From assembly GCF_011039085.1 (NCBI RefSeq), contig NZ_JAAKEI010000009.1, positions 1-64,000 of the forward strand: 64,000 nt of DNA, written 5' to 3'. The translations under genes and the position numbers were made by a program. Positions within the stretch are counted from its first letter, which is position 1. Each line of letters opens with the position of its first letter. Below the pieces are notes generated by a model. It searched no databases. It saw nothing but the letters and a program-made list of their open reading frames with translations, and had not been told where the DNA came from. Origin of the DNA: Desulfovibrio sp. ZJ369 (GTDB lineage Bacteria > Desulfobacterota > Desulfovibrionia > Desulfovibrionales > Desulfovibrionaceae). Of this stretch, positions 1 to 9,814 are shown in pieces.

Positions 1-337
1 AATTGCCTGGCTGTTGCTTTTCCATCAAGATACGCATGAACAGCCTTGGTTCGGATTTCTTCAGATGCAAATTTCATCTCTGCAATCTAAACGATTTCTA
101 AATAAAATAAAAGTCAAATTGCTCTAGCCTTCCCCATTCTCATGCCGGGAAAAAACCTGCTTTCCCTGGGACTGGCCTTGCATTGTCCGCGGGCCAAGTG
201 TAGTTTCAAGGGCACACGCCCCAAGCAAATTCCGGCATGTAGATTGCATTTGAAATGTGTTATTTTCCATGCCCGGAACGGAGAGGCCTCCTTGCCGGGC
301 CACATCGCCCACAGCACAAGCAAGCACGGTGGATGCC
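1..337. other. Intergenic leader upstream of the sugar-nucleotide operon
   Basis: I see no supportable gene here. The short open frames on both strands have no ribosome binding site and look like shadows. The first 120 bases are AT-rich compared with the rest of this part of the window, which would suit a promoter region for the rightward operon that starts at 338, but I could not fix a -35/-10 pair with confidence. Confidence 0.5.
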
Positions 338-1534
338 ATGCACTTCATTGATCTTGACGCGCAGCAGGCGCGCATCAGGCCGGTTCTGGAAAGGCGCATT
401 GCCGCAGTGCTGCGCCACGGCCGCTACATCATGGGGCCTGAGGTGCGCGAGCTGGAAGAAAGGCTCGCGGCCTTTTGCGGCGCGCGGTACTGCCTGGGCT
501 GCGCATCGGGCAGCGCGGCTCTGGACCTGGCGCTGCTGGCCTGGGGCCTGGGCCCGGGCGACGCGGTTCTGACCACGGCCCTGAGTTTCATTGCCACGGC
601 CGAAAGCATTGCCCGCACCGGGGCCACACCGGTTTTCGTGGACATTGACCGCCATTTCAATCTGAACGCCTCCCATCTGGAACAGGCCCTGGCGGCCCTG
701 GAAAAAGGCGATCCTTCCCTGCATCCCCTGCCCCGGCAGGCCGTGGAAGGCCGTTTGCGGCCGCGCGCGATCATCGCCGTTGATCTCTTCGGCCGCCCGG
801 CTGAGTATGTCGAAATTCTCCGCGTGGCCCGCGCACACGGGCTCAAGGTGCTGGAAGATGCGGCCCAGGGCTTTGGAGGGCGTTACAGGGAGCAGGCGCT
901 CTGCGCCTGCGGCTGCGACGTCGCAACCACGAGCTTTTTCCCGGCAAAACCCCTGGGGTGCTACGGCGACGGCGGGGCCGTGTTCACCGATGACGCGGCA
1001 TTGGCCGCGCTGATCGACTCTTTGCGCTATCACGGCCGCATCGACGCGGATCATAAAAACGAAAACGTGCGCCTGGGCATGAACGGCCGTCTGGACACCC
1101 TTCAGGCGGCCATCCTGCTGGCCAAACTGGATATTTTCGCGCAAGAGCTGGATGAGCGCCAGGAGGTGGCGGCCCGCTGGGGCCGTCTGCTGGCCCATGT
1201 GCCGGGCCTGGACCTGCCCGCGCCGCCGCCGGCGCCGGGCCGGAGCACCTGGGCTCAGTACAGCGTGCTGCTGCCCGCAGGCACGGATCGCGCCGCCCTG
1301 GCGGCCCAACTCGCGCTTGAGGGCATCCCCACGGCCGTCAACTATCCCAAAGGCCTGCATACGCAAAAGGCCTTTGCCGCGCTGGGCTACGCTCCCGGGG
1401 ATTTTCCCGTGACCCGGGATGTGACTGCGCGCGTGCTTTCCCTGCCCATGCACCCCTATCTGGACGCCGCCACGCAGGAACGCGTCGCGGAAGCGTTGCG
1501 CGCGGCTCTGGCCCGCCAACATCAAGGAGAATAA
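338..1534 (+). CDS. DegT/DnrJ/EryC1 sugar aminotransferase (WbpE-like)
   Basis: A 398-residue PLP-dependent aminotransferase of the DegT/DnrJ/EryC1/StrS family, which transfers an amino group from glutamate to a keto-sugar nucleotide. The PLP lysine is about K204 in SFFPAKPLGCYGDGG and the aspartate that touches the pyridine nitrogen is D174 in LEDAAQ. I chose the ATG at 338 because the family N-terminus (FIDLDAQ) begins there; an in-frame start at 257 would add 27 residues of poor composition. The next gene, a Gfo/Idh/MocA dehydrogenase, starts 2 nt after the stop, and an acetyltransferase follows. That trio matches the WbpB-WbpE-WbpD route to UDP-2,3-diacetamido-2,3-dideoxy-glucuronate, so the WbpE step is the likely role. 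The exact sugar is inferred from context. Confidence 0.85.
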   Translation: MHFIDLDAQQARIRPVLERRIAAVLRHGRYIMGPEVRELEERLAAFCGARYCLGCASGSAALDLALLAWGLGPGDAVLTTALSFIATAESIARTGATPVFVDIDRHFNLNASHLEQALAALEKGDPSLHPLPRQAVEGRLRPRAIIAVDLFGRPAEYVEILRVARAHGLKVLEDAAQGFGGRYREQALCACGCDVATTSFFPAKPLGCYGDGGAVFTDDAALAALIDSLRYHGRIDADHKNENVRLGMNGRLDTLQAAILLAKLDIFAQELDERQEVAARWGRLLAHVPGLDLPAPPPAPGRSTWAQYSVLLPAGTDRAALAAQLALEGIPTAVNYPKGLHTQKAFAALGYAPGDFPVTRDVTARVLSLPMHPYLDAATQERVAEALRAALARQHQGE

Positions 1535-1536
1535 AG

Positions 1537-2604
1537 ATGCTGCATTTCGCGCTGGTGGGCTGCGGCCGCATTTCCAAGCGTCACTGCGAGCTGCTGGGCG
1601 GAGGTCAAATTCCCGGAGCCGCGCTGGCCGCCGTCTGCGACGTGAATGCCGAAAAAGCCAGAGCCCGGGGCGAGGAGTGGGGCGTGCCCTGGTTCACCAG
1701 CATGCACGACATGATGCGCAACCTCGGCCCGCAGATCGACGCGGTGAGCATTTTGACCGAGAGCGGCAACCATGCCCGTCATACCCTGGAGCTGGCCCCA
1801 TACGGCAAGCATATTCTGGTGGAAAAGCCCATGGCCCTGACCCTGGACGATGCGGACGCCATGATCCGCGCCTGCGACAAGGCCCACGTCAAACTCTTCG
1901 TGATCAAGCAGAACCGCTTCAACCTGCCGGTCATGAAAACGCGCGAAGCTTTGGAGGCCGGGCGCTTCGGCAAAATCGTCATGGGCACGGTGCGCGTGCG
2001 CTGGTGCCGACCGCAAAGCTATTACGATCAGGACGCCTGGCGCGGCACCTGGAGCATGGACGGCGGGGTGCTGACCAATCAGGCCAGCCATCATGTGGAT
2101 CTGCTGGAATGGATGCTGGGCGACGTGGAAAGCGTGTTCGCCAAAAGCCGCACCGCACTCGTGAACATCGAAGCCGAGGATACGGCCGTGGTTGTGCTCA
2201 AGTTCCGCAGCGGGGCCCTAGGCATTATTGAAGCCACCACGGCCGCGCGCCCCAAAGATCTGGAAGGCTCGCTCTCGATTTTGGGCGAAAAAGGCAGCGT
2301 GGTGATCGGCGGTTTTGCGGTGAACCGCATGGAGACCTGGAATTTCGATCCGCCTCTGCCCGAGGATCAGGAGGTGATGCGGCGCTTTTCCGTGAATCCG
2401 CCTGATGTGTACGGCTTCGGCCACCGCAGTTATTACGAGCATGTGCTGGCCTGCCTGGAAAACGGCGGCCATCAGCTCGTGGACGGCCTGGAGGGCCGCC
2501 GCAGCCTGGAACTGATCATGGCCATTTACGAATCCATTGAAACAGGCCGGGAAGTGCACCTGCGCTTCACCCCCCAGCACTGCCGCCTGGGCCACAGGGA
2601 GTAA
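1537..2604 (+). CDS. Gfo/Idh/MocA oxidoreductase (WbpB-like UDP-GlcNAcA dehydrogenase)
   Basis: A 355-residue NAD(P)-dependent oxidoreductase. The N-terminal Rossmann fold shows FALVGCGRIS near residue 4, and the family EKP catalytic motif is in LVEKPMAL near residue 90; the C-terminal half is the usual alpha/beta substrate domain (YYDQDAWRGTW, GGVLTNQASHHVDLL). An AAGGAG ribosome site lies 8 nt before the ATG, within the end of the aminotransferase gene, so the two are translated from one message. In the WbpB family the enzyme oxidises the 3-hydroxyl of UDP-GlcNAcA to the ketone that the neighbouring aminotransferase uses. The role here is inferred from the pairing; other 3-keto sugars are possible. 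Confidence 0.85.
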   Translation: MLHFALVGCGRISKRHCELLGGGQIPGAALAAVCDVNAEKARARGEEWGVPWFTSMHDMMRNLGPQIDAVSILTESGNHARHTLELAPYGKHILVEKPMALTLDDADAMIRACDKAHVKLFVIKQNRFNLPVMKTREALEAGRFGKIVMGTVRVRWCRPQSYYDQDAWRGTWSMDGGVLTNQASHHVDLLEWMLGDVESVFAKSRTALVNIEAEDTAVVVLKFRSGALGIIEATTAARPKDLEGSLSILGEKGSVVIGGFAVNRMETWNFDPPLPEDQEVMRRFSVNPPDVYGFGHRSYYEHVLACLENGGHQLVDGLEGRRSLELIMAIYESIETGREVHLRFTPQHCRLGHRE

Positions 2605-2809
2605 GACAAGGGCGCGGCCGCGCGTCTTCCGCCGGAACGGATCCGGCTTCAATCAGGAACCTGTTTAACCAACGCGGGTTTTTCCGGCATTCACGCCGTA
2701 CGCGGCCAAATGGCGGCGCTAATGCCCGCAGTACGCGTCGGGCCCGGCGCGCCTTTCGGGTCGGATCGCCCTGCGAAGCATACGATCTTTTATGCTTGGA
2801 GCGTTGCGC

Positions 2810-3403
2810 ATGGAATATTTCGTGCATCCCACAGCTTGCGTCGAAGCGGGCGCGCGTATCGGCGCAGGCACACGGATCTGGCATTTCTGCCATGTCATGA
2901 GCGAGGCCGTGATCGGCAGAAACTGCAATATAGGCCAAAACGTCTTTGTGGATAACGGCGCAGTGGTGGGCGACAACTGCAAATTGCAGAACAATGTCAG
3001 CGTCTACCGCCATGTGACGTTGGAGGACGGCGTTTTCTGCGGGCCGAGCATGGTTTTTACCAATGTCTTCAATCCGCGCGCAGAAATCAAAAAAATGGAT
3101 CAGGCCCGGCCCACGTTAATCCGGCAGGGGGCCAGCCTGGGAGCCAACTGCGTGATTGTTTGCGGCCTGATTGTGGGTCGATGCGCCTTTGTGGGCGCGG
3201 GTGCCGTGGTCACCCGCCATGTGCCGGATCATGCCCTGGTTTTCGGCAACCCGGCCCGCCAACGCGGCTGGGTCTGCACTTGCGGCGAAAAACTTGACGC
3301 CGCCCTCCGCTGTCAGGTCTGCGGCCAACAGTATGCGCCGGGAGCCGAAGGTCTGGGAGGTGTCCACTCCACTGTGGGACCAAACATTGCAAAAGATCGT
3401 TGA
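2810..3403 (+). CDS. Left-handed beta-helix N-acetyltransferase (WbpD/WlbB-like)
   Basis: A 197-residue acetyl-CoA-dependent transferase with hexapeptide repeats from about residue 5 to 160 (GARIGAGTRIWHF, IGRNCNIGQNVFV, LGANCVIVCGLIVG, FVGAGAVVT), ending in a small four-cysteine zinc ribbon (CTCGEKL..CQVCGQQY). The ATG at 2810 has GGAG 8 nt upstream; a start at 2792 adds only six residues. Family members such as WbpD acetylate the 3-amino group of UDP-2-acetamido-3-amino-glucuronate, which would finish the product of the two upstream genes. The 205-nt gap before it (2605-2809) holds no gene. This is probably part of the same transcript. Confidence 0.85.
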   Translation: MEYFVHPTACVEAGARIGAGTRIWHFCHVMSEAVIGRNCNIGQNVFVDNGAVVGDNCKLQNNVSVYRHVTLEDGVFCGPSMVFTNVFNPRAEIKKMDQARPTLIRQGASLGANCVIVCGLIVGRCAFVGAGAVVTRHVPDHALVFGNPARQRGWVCTCGEKLDAALRCQVCGQQYAPGAEGLGGVHSTVGPNIAKDR

Positions 3404-3487
3404 AAAAGTGAAGGCTTCATCCTTATGCAGGCTTTGTTTCTGTTCAAGCCAGTAGCCGCGTAAAAAAACTGTGAAGATGAAAACAGC

Positions 3488-3519
3488 AAGACAAGCTATT
3501 GCCAAAGAGCTTGTCTTGT
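3488..3519. terminator. Bidirectional hairpin between acetyltransferase and cheZ
   Basis: A perfect 11-bp inverted repeat, CAAGACAAGCT (3488-3498) and AGCTTGTCTTG (3509-3519), separated by 10 nt. It lies between two convergent genes. T-rich sequence follows on the plus strand (TACTTTCTCTC), and on the minus strand the exit reads TGTTTTC. It probably ends both transcripts. Confidence 0.6.
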
Positions 3520-3540
3520 ACTTTCTCTCATGGCGTTTTC

Positions 3541-4179
3541 CTACATGCCCAACTGGGCCAGCATGTCGTCAATGGCGCTTTGGGAGACGCCGTTTTTGTC
3601 CGGCCCTTTGAGCGTGGATGTGACTTTGCGGTTCTGGCGAAAATCCTGCACGGCTTTTTGGGCTTCGCTTTGCAGGGCCAGGGCGTCCTTGTCCGGGTGT
3701 TTTTCCGCGCCGTCCATGATCAGGCCTGAAGAGACATAAAGTTCCACCACGCTGTCTTCAATTTTGTTCAGCGCCGTCACCACTCGTTTAATGCGCTGGC
3801 CTGTAATGTCCTGAAAGCTCAGGGCGGTCAGCAGGCTGGTCAGATCGGCGCCGAGCTGTCGGTTGATCTCCACAAGCCGGGCCGTCTGGTCGGGCGTGGC
3901 CGTGTTCTCGCGCACGGCGGCCAGCAGTTCCGCGCTCTCTGCCTGCAGATCAAGATGCTTTTCCACGATCTCCATGATATTCATGGTGGCCGTTTCCGTC
4001 GCTTTGAGCACCTCGCCCAGTTGATCCGAGGCTTCATGAAAGAGGGCGTCGGTTTCCGGCGCGGGCACGGCCTGATCGCCGGAGGCCGTGGAAATTTGTT
4101 GATAAATATTTTTCAGCCCCTGGCGCATGTCCGCGCTCAATAACTTATAGACAGTCGGCTGAGCCTGTTTCGCTGCCAT
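3541..4179 (-). CDS. cheZ: CheZ-type chemotaxis phosphatase
   Basis: A 212-residue helical protein that should dephosphorylate phospho-CheY. The active-site segment SFQDITGQRIKRVV places the acid and amide residues at D124 and Q128, matching the QDxTGQ signature of CheZ. The C-terminus, SAIDDMLAQLGM, resembles the CheY-binding tail of E. coli CheZ (acidic, ending in a hydrophobic pair after LG). A flexible linker (residues 185-200) separates the two. A GGGGAG site precedes the ATG. The gene stands alone between convergent sugar-nucleotide genes and cpoB, with no other chemotaxis gene in view. Confidence 0.88.
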   Translation of the reverse strand: MAAKQAQPTVYKLLSADMRQGLKNIYQQISTASGDQAVPAPETDALFHEASDQLGEVLKATETATMNIMEIVEKHLDLQAESAELLAAVRENTATPDQTARLVEINRQLGADLTSLLTALSFQDITGQRIKRVVTALNKIEDSVVELYVSSGLIMDGAEKHPDKDALALQSEAQKAVQDFRQNRKVTSTLKGPDKNGVSQSAIDDMLAQLGM

Positions 4180-4356
4180 GTCTGCTCCCCTTTCGGCCTC
4201 TGGCCGGCGACTGCGCCGCCGTGCCGCAGGTTGCCTGTAATTCCGGAATGAATTCGCGCCCCCCGCAGGGTGTCGCGCCCGCGCATCCTCCAGCCAGCGG
4301 GCATTGCCGCCCGCAACACGGCCGCAATGCTCTGCCCTGGCGTCAAAAAATGCCGC

Positions 4357-5331
4357 TTACTTGTTGGTTTTCATAAAGGTTTTGGCGCGCGCGGCTTCCG
4401 GCGAGGTGGGGTACTTTTTAATCAGCTCCTGCATGCGGGCTTTGGCCGCGGCCCCCTGGTTCAGCTTGCTGAAACTGATGCCCTGCTTGAGATACGCGCC
4501 GGGCGCGCGCGTGGATTTGGGATATTTCTTGATCACCGTGTCATAGGCCAGGGCCGCGTCCGCGAACTGGTTGCGCTGGAAGTGGCATTCCGCCAGATAG
4601 TACTGGGCGTCGGGCACCAGATTGTGGCTTGGGTAATTTTTCAGAAAGTCCGAGAAAGAGCGCTGGGCTTCCGTATAGTTGCGGGCATTGAAGGCATTGA
4701 CTCCGGCGTCAAAGAGCGCCAGGGAAATGTCTTTTTGCGGAACCTGAAGCACAGGCTGGGGCGAAGGCTGGCCCCAGGTGGCTGCGCTCGGAGCCTGGGC
4801 GGGCTGGGCCTGACCCGCGGCCGGGGCATAGCCGCTGCCGCCCGCGGGCTGGCCGTAGGTTCCCTGCTCGGGCAGGCCGTAATTGCCTTGTGCCGCTTGG
4901 CCTGCCGTAGCGCCGGTCATGGGCGTTCCCACGGGGCTTGCGGGAGGGACCGCCAAGGGCGCGGCTGCGGAGGAAGCGAGCGGGGCTGCGGGCATGGGAT
5001 CGCCCAGGTTGAGATTCAGAGCCATGCTGCTCTCCACCTGCCGCAAGGCGGCGTCATGCCGGTTGACCCGCTCAACCAGGGCGCGCGCGCCGCCCGCATT
5101 CTGCAAATCGTCCATTTGACCTTTGAGCGTGTTCAGCTCCTGGCGCATGGCCTGCAGCTGGTTCCAGGTATCGGCCTGGGCGGGCTGCATTTGCCGCAGC
5201 TGCATATCGTGCTGCTGCACGCGCTGATCCAGATCCAGACTGCCGCTGCCTGAGCCGCTCTGCACGCAGGCGCCCAAAAACAAGGTGGCGCAGACCAGGG
5301 GCAGAAGATGGGAAGAACGGAATGTGTTCAT
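4357..5331 (-). CDS. cpoB: Tol-Pal system protein CpoB/YbgF-like lipoprotein
   Basis: A 324-residue envelope protein. It has a lipoprotein-type signal ending in LFLGAC near residue 22, then a coiled-coil-forming N-terminal region rich in Gln and Leu (residues 35-110), a long Ala/Pro/Gly-rich linker (about 120-200), and a C-terminal TPR domain of three repeats beginning LALFDAGVNAFNARNYTEAQ and ending near NK. That order is the YbgF/CpoB arrangement, which coordinates peptidoglycan synthesis with Tol-mediated outer-membrane constriction. No tol or pal gene is next to it; the upstream minus-strand genes are a small membrane protein, lspA and ileS, so it sits at the end of that group. In E. coli CpoB is soluble, so the lipobox is a difference. 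Confidence 0.8.
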   Translation of the reverse strand: MNTFRSSHLLPLVCATLFLGACVQSGSGSGSLDLDQRVQQHDMQLRQMQPAQADTWNQLQAMRQELNTLKGQMDDLQNAGGARALVERVNRHDAALRQVESSMALNLNLGDPMPAAPLASSAAAPLAVPPASPVGTPMTGATAGQAAQGNYGLPEQGTYGQPAGGSGYAPAAGQAQPAQAPSAATWGQPSPQPVLQVPQKDISLALFDAGVNAFNARNYTEAQRSFSDFLKNYPSHNLVPDAQYYLAECHFQRNQFADAALAYDTVIKKYPKSTRAPGAYLKQGISFSKLNQGAAAKARMQELIKKYPTSPEAARAKTFMKTNK

Positions 5332-5343
5332 GCTCTCCTCGTT

Positions 5344-5550
5344 TCAGCGTTGAATTTTTCTCAGGGCTTTTTTGCGGCCCGTGAAAAGATAAACAAGGCC
5401 GCCCAGTACCGGCAGAAAAACGACCAGCACCAGCCAGAGCGCGCGCTGTTGCGGACTTTCGAACTCATGATCCCAGATGTGCCAGATGCTCCAGAAACTG
5501 GGGAGCATGGGGATCAGCGCCACCAGAGGATGCCACCACGCGAAGCTCAT
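5344..5550 (-). CDS. Small two-TM protein, PLDc_N type
   Basis: A 68-residue protein with two hydrophobic helices (about residues 8-26 and 38-57) and a basic tail ([12 protein letters not shown]). The pattern of a first helix, a polar turn ([12 protein letters not shown]) and a second helix ending in [12 protein letters not shown] is that of PLDc_N-type small membrane proteins (phospholipase-D N-terminal-like), which often occur alone. Its ATG overlaps the stop of lspA by 4 nt, so it is translationally coupled to it. The function is unknown. Confidence 0.75.
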   Translation of the reverse strand: MSFAWWHPLVALIPMLPSFWSIWHIWDHEFESPQQRALWLVLVVFLPVLGGLVYLFTGRKKALRKIQR

Positions 5551-6071
5551 GCCGCGCTTCCTCCCTTGCCGGACGTTTGCGTGCCGGCCGCCGCAGGCGC
5601 GGGCGGCTTGCGCCAGAGAACAAAGCAGGCCAGAAAAGCCCCCAGGCAGATGGCCGTATCCGCCACATTAAAGGCGGGCCAATGCCAGTCGCCCACATGA
5701 AAATCCAGAAAATCGACCACTGCCCTGAAACGCAGGCGATCCGCGAGATTGCCCAGGGCCCCGCCCAAGACCAGGCCCAGGGCCGCGAACAGCCAGGGCT
5801 CGTCGTCGGCGCTGCGCGCCAGGGCGATGATTGCCCAGGCCGCCACGGTGGTGGCTGCCAGAAACAGCCAGAACTGCCATTCAATGTCCGAGCGGTTCAA
5901 AAAGCCAAAGGCCGCCCCCCGGTTGCGGATGTTGATCAGATCGAAAAAACCGGGAATCACCACCACGGGCCGGTGCACGGGAACAGTGGCCATGACCCAC
6001 CACTTGCTGAGCTGGTCCAGGACCATGACCAGCGCGGCCACGCCGAACAAAATCCGGTAACGGCGTTTCAT
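5547..6071 (-). CDS. lspA: Lipoprotein signal peptidase (signal peptidase II)
   Basis: A 174-residue inner-membrane aspartyl protease that cuts the signal peptide of prolipoproteins after diacylglyceryl transfer. Four membrane helices are visible. The two catalytic aspartates are D111 (GNLADRL) and D138 (FNVADTAI), and the conserved NRGAAFGFL segment is at about residues 50-58. The C-terminal 30 residues after the last helix are a Gly/Ala/Pro tail. The start overlaps the ileS stop by 4 nt; an ileS-lspA pair is a common bacterial arrangement. Confidence 0.96.
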   Translation of the reverse strand: MKRRYRILFGVAALVMVLDQLSKWWVMATVPVHRPVVVIPGFFDLINIRNRGAAFGFLNRSDIEWQFWLFLAATTVAAWAIIALARSADDEPWLFAALGLVLGGALGNLADRLRFRAVVDFLDFHVGDWHWPAFNVADTAICLGAFLACFVLWRKPPAPAAAGTQTSGKGGSAA

Positions 6072-8914
6072 CGGGCAGCGTGCTCCCCGTCGCCCCCCAG
6101 AGTCGGAAATTCGCGCAGCACTGCCGCGCAGCGCGGGCAGAGCGTGGGATGCGCGGGATCGCCGCCCAGCTCCGTACTGTAAATCCAGCAGCGCTCACAT
6201 TTTTCGCCGCGGGCTTTTTCCACGCCGATGGCCAGCCCGGCCACGTCCGCATCCCTCAGGGCCGTGCCCGGGGCCGCGTCCAACGGGGCCGTCTCCAGTT
6301 GGGAGACAATGCAGACCGCGCGCAGATCCGTGCCCAGACTTTGCAGGAGTTGGCGCAGCTCGTCGGCCAGATAGAGCGTCACCCGGGTGTCCAGGGAGTG
6401 CCCCACCACGCCGTCGCGGCGCAAGGGCTCAATGGCTTTGGTCACCGCGCCGCGCACGGCAAGCAGCACGTTCCAGTCGTCGCGGTGGCCTTCGTCCAGC
6501 AGCCAGGGCTGCACATTGACCGGGGGCAGCGCAAAGACCGTGCTCTGCGGTCCATGCAGGGCAGGGGGCAGATGGCTGAAGATTTCCTCGGCAGTGAAAG
6601 AGAGCACCGGAGCCATGTCGCGCAGCAGCAAGCAGAGAATATGATACAGGGCCGTCTGGGCCGAGCGGCGCTGGCGGCTGCTCGCGCCCGAAGCGTAGAG
6701 ACGATCCTTGAGGATGTCCAGGTACACGGAGGAAAGATCCGTGACGCAGTACTTGTGCAGAGTATGGTAGACCTTGTGAAATTCAAATTCCGCGTACGCC
6801 TGTTGCACGCGCTGGTGCACGCGGGCGGCCGTGTCCAGGGCAAAACGATCCAGGGGCAGCAAATCCTCAAGGGGCACAAGGTCCGCCGGGGCCAGACCGT
6901 CGATGTTGCCCAGGATGAAGCGGCAGGTATTGCGGATGCGCCGGTAGGCGTCCACCAGGCGGCCCAGAATCTGATCCGAAATGCGGATGTCCTCGCGGTA
7001 CTCCACCGAGGAAACCCAGAGGCGCACGATTTCGGCTCCGAATTTTTCAATGAGCTCCTGCGGGGCAATGACGTTGCCGATGGATTTGGACATTTTGCGG
7101 CCTTCGCCGTCCACCACATAGCCGTGGGTCAGCACCGCGCGGTAGGGGGCCTGCCCGCGCGTGCCCTCGGAAACCAGCAGCGAACTGTGAAACCAGCCCC
7201 GGTGCTGATCCGAGCCTTCCAGATAGAGATCGGCCGGGTAACGCAGTTCCGGGCGCTCCTCCAGCACAGCCGCAAAGCTGGTGCCGGAATCAAACCAGAC
7301 ATCCAGGATGTCGGTTTCCTTTTTCCAGCGGCGGCCGCCGCAGTGCGGGCACACGAGATCTTTGGGCGCGATCTCGTTCACATCGGTCTCGTACCAGTAG
7401 TCGCAGCCCGTGGGATGGCTGGCGAAGCGCGCGGCCATGTCGCGCATCCAGGCCGGATCGTTCCAGGCCTCGCCGCAATCCTCACAGAGCAGGGCCAGGA
7501 TGGGCACGCCCCACTGGCGCTGGCGCGAGATGCACCAGTCCGGCCGGGATTCGATCATATTGTAAATGCGGTCCCGTCCCCAGGCCGGAATCCAGCGCAC
7601 CGCGCGATCAATGCTTTGCAGGGCCCGGCCGCGCAGCTCGTTCTTTTCCATGCTGATAAACCATTGGGTCGTGGCCCGGAAGATCACCGGCTGCTTGCAG
7701 CGCCAGCAGTGCGGGTAGGAGTGGCTGATCGTGTCCTCATGCAGCAGCGCGCCCACTTCCGTAAGCTTTTCAATGACCCTGGGGTTGGCCTCGGTGACGG
7801 TGAGGCCCGCGAAAAATTCCACGGCGGGCAAAAAGCGGCCCGCGTCGTCCAGGGGCGAGTAGATCTCAAGGCCGTATTTCAGGCCCGCTTCATAGTCCTC
7901 GCGACCGTGCCCCGGCGCGGTATGCACGCAGCCGGTGCCTGTGTCCAGGGTAACGTGCGGGCCGAGGATCAGGGGCGAGGGGCGGTCGTAAAAAGGATGG
8001 CGCGCCATGAGCCCTTCCAGTTGCGCGCCTGTGGCCCGGCCCAGAATTGTGGGCCGATCCGGGCCGAAAAGGCCGGAGCAGGGCGCAAGGCGCTCTTCGG
8101 CCAGCAGGTACTGGGCTCCCCCTGCTTCCACCAGCACATAGCTGAATTCCGGATGCAGGCAAATGGCCATATTGTCCGGCAAGGTCCAGGGCGTGGTTGT
8201 CCAGATGGCCGCAAAGGCCCGCTGGGGATCGGCCTGGGGGAAGATTTTCTTCAGGCCCGGATCGGGCAGGGGAAAACGCACATAGATGGAGGGGGAAGTG
8301 TGGTCGTAATATTCCACCTCGGCTTCGGCCAGGGCCGTGTGACAGGAGCAGCACCAGTAAATGGGTTTCTTGGCCCGGATCACGTTGCCTTTTTCCACAA
8401 AGTCCGCCAGTTCGCGGGCCGTGGTGGCCTCATAGGCCGGATCCATGCTCATATAGGGCTTTTCCCAGGTTCCGAACACGCCCAGTCGCTTGAATTCCTC
8501 GCGCTGGATGTTGATCCATCTGGCCGCATACTCGCGGCAGAGCTTGCGCACCACATGCGCGGGCAGTTCTTTTTTTTTGGCCTTGAGTTCCTGCTCTACC
8601 TTATGCTCAATGGGCAGCCCGTGGCAGTCCCAGCCGGGCACATAGCGCGCCGCAAAACCCTGCATATTGCGCGATTTGACCACAATATCCTTGAGAATCT
8701 TGTTCAGCGCCGTGCCCATGTGGATATGGCCGTTGGCATAGGGGGGACCGTCGTGCAACACATAGTCGCCCCGGCTGCCCGAGGCGGCAATCATGGCCTC
8801 GCCGGCCTGGATTTCAGCCCATTTTTTGAGCAGTTCCGGCTCGCGCTGCGCCAGATTGGCCTTCATGGGAAAGGCGGTGTGCGGAAGATTCAACGTCTTT
8901 TTATAGTCGCTCAT
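6068..8914 (-). CDS. ileS: Isoleucyl-tRNA synthetase
   Basis: A 948-residue class I aminoacyl-tRNA synthetase charging tRNA-Ile. The HIGH-type motif is GHIHMG in [14 protein letters not shown] near residue 60, and KMSKS is in [11 protein letters not shown] near residue 607. The C-terminal zinc site CERCW...CPRC is present. The CP1 editing domain ([12 protein letters not shown], and [18 protein letters not shown]) is intact. I chose the ATG at 8914 over one 10 codons upstream because GGGAG lies 7 nt before it and the protein then begins [17 protein letters not shown], the usual family N-terminus. It heads the group ileS-lspA-small membrane protein. Confidence 0.97.
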   Translation of the reverse strand: MSDYKKTLNLPHTAFPMKANLAQREPELLKKWAEIQAGEAMIAASGSRGDYVLHDGPPYANGHIHMGTALNKILKDIVVKSRNMQGFAARYVPGWDCHGLPIEHKVEQELKAKKKELPAHVVRKLCREYAARWINIQREEFKRLGVFGTWEKPYMSMDPAYEATTARELADFVEKGNVIRAKKPIYWCCSCHTALAEAEVEYYDHTSPSIYVRFPLPDPGLKKIFPQADPQRAFAAIWTTTPWTLPDNMAICLHPEFSYVLVEAGGAQYLLAEERLAPCSGLFGPDRPTILGRATGAQLEGLMARHPFYDRPSPLILGPHVTLDTGTGCVHTAPGHGREDYEAGLKYGLEIYSPLDDAGRFLPAVEFFAGLTVTEANPRVIEKLTEVGALLHEDTISHSYPHCWRCKQPVIFRATTQWFISMEKNELRGRALQSIDRAVRWIPAWGRDRIYNMIESRPDWCISRQRQWGVPILALLCEDCGEAWNDPAWMRDMAARFASHPTGCDYWYETDVNEIAPKDLVCPHCGGRRWKKETDILDVWFDSGTSFAAVLEERPELRYPADLYLEGSDQHRGWFHSSLLVSEGTRGQAPYRAVLTHGYVVDGEGRKMSKSIGNVIAPQELIEKFGAEIVRLWVSSVEYREDIRISDQILGRLVDAYRRIRNTCRFILGNIDGLAPADLVPLEDLLPLDRFALDTAARVHQRVQQAYAEFEFHKVYHTLHKYCVTDLSSVYLDILKDRLYASGASSRQRRSAQTALYHILCLLLRDMAPVLSFTAEEIFSHLPPALHGPQSTVFALPPVNVQPWLLDEGHRDDWNVLLAVRGAVTKAIEPLRRDGVVGHSLDTRVTLYLADELRQLLQSLGTDLRAVCIVSQLETAPLDAAPGTALRDADVAGLAIGVEKARGEKCERCWIYSTELGGDPAHPTLCPRCAAVLREFPTLGGDGEHAAR

Positions 8915-8976
8915 GCTGGCTCCCGGCGGCTGTTTCCGGCTCAAGGGCCGTGGATATGCGGTGGAAAAATCGCTTT

Positions 8977-9005
8977 AGTGTGGGCAAAGACGGGTCTAAA
9001 GTCAA
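8977..9005 (-). promoter_or_regulatory. Candidate sigma70 promoter for ileS
   Basis: On the minus strand, TTGACT (9005-9000) is followed after 17 nt by CACACT (8982-8977), about 60 nt before the ileS ATG. The -35 is good and the -10 is weak. The assignment is from pattern only. Confidence 0.4.
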
Positions 9006-9343
9006 GAAGCAGGGCTGCCGGAGATATTCACGCCTTTAATGAAAATTGCATTACAACTATCTGAAATTTAAAATGAATTTTTTAGGAAATCATCTCAAAG
9101 GTGAATGTCCCGGCTGCCGCATACGATGCGTCAGCCCTGATATGCGGCCTCTTGAGGCTGCGGACAAAGTCGGCAGCCAGGAAAAATGCGGGCAGGTCGC
9201 GGCTGCGCCGCGCCCGTACACGATCGCTTTGCGCGCCTTTCCGCCCGGCAGCACAAAATCCGCGAAGCGGAGTTTGTCGTCAGTCCGGGAAGGTCACAGG
9301 GGCAGCCTTCGCAGGAACGTGCGTGCTGCGCCCAAAAAATATT
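9006..9343. other. Intergenic region between ileS and hypC
   Basis: No supportable gene. The first 80 nt are AT-rich (around 9036-9090) and the rest is GC-rich with no clear repeat. The sequence may hold control signals for ileS on the minus strand. Open frames crossing it on the plus strand are antisense extensions from ileS and lack ribosome sites. Confidence 0.4.
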
Positions 9344-9595
9344 CTAGAACTGCGCCGGGCTGCCCTCCATGGCTTCAGCCAGTTCGCGCAGAGCAGCCAG
9401 GCTGTCCTGCGCTTCCTGAGGGCTGAGGGTATGCATGGCAAAACCGGCATGGACTATCACATAATCGCCGACGTGCGGCGGTTCGGGCAAAAGCATCATG
9501 GAGGCCGTCAAAAAAGTATGGCTTTCGCCCACGCGCACGCGGGCCATGCCTTCTTCCTGAAGCTCCACGATCTGGGCGGGGATGGCAAGACACAT
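9344..9595 (-). CDS. hypC: HypC/HupF hydrogenase maturation chaperone
   Basis: An 83-residue protein beginning MCLAIPAQIVEL, the HypC signature with the essential Cys2. HypC binds HypD and the large-subunit precursor of [NiFe] hydrogenase and helps deliver the Fe(CN)2CO group. The usual DYVIVHAGFAMHTL segment lies in the middle. No other hyp gene is next to it. It is on the same strand as, and downstream of, the nhc redox operon, but separated from it by a hairpin repeat and about 370 nt, so joint transcription is doubtful. Hydrogenases in Desulfovibrio feed the periplasmic cytochromes that the Nhc complex uses, so the proximity makes sense. Confidence 0.93.
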   Translation of the reverse strand: MCLAIPAQIVELQEEGMARVRVGESHTFLTASMMLLPEPPHVGDYVIVHAGFAMHTLSPQEAQDSLAALRELAEAMEGSPAQF

Positions 9596-9814
9596 GGCTG
9601 AACCTCACTGCAAGGTAGAATAAGCATTCAAGGCGGAACGGCAAGCGCGTGGGACGCACGCGCCGCTTGCCGCCATCAGTCCGGCGGGGTGGCCCGGCCA
9701 AAGACCCGGGAGCGGCGCTGCGGGGGGGGCAGCAGGCGGGGAATGTGCAGGAGGCGGGGCCGCTGCGCCTGCCTGTGCGCGACGGCCCCGCCCTGTCCGT
9801 TGCAATGCTCTCTT

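Noticed and set aside
6080-9064. Very long plus-strand frame (994 codons)
   Set aside because: It is the antisense shadow of ileS; no ribosome site and no protein family pattern, while the minus strand has complete IleS motifs.
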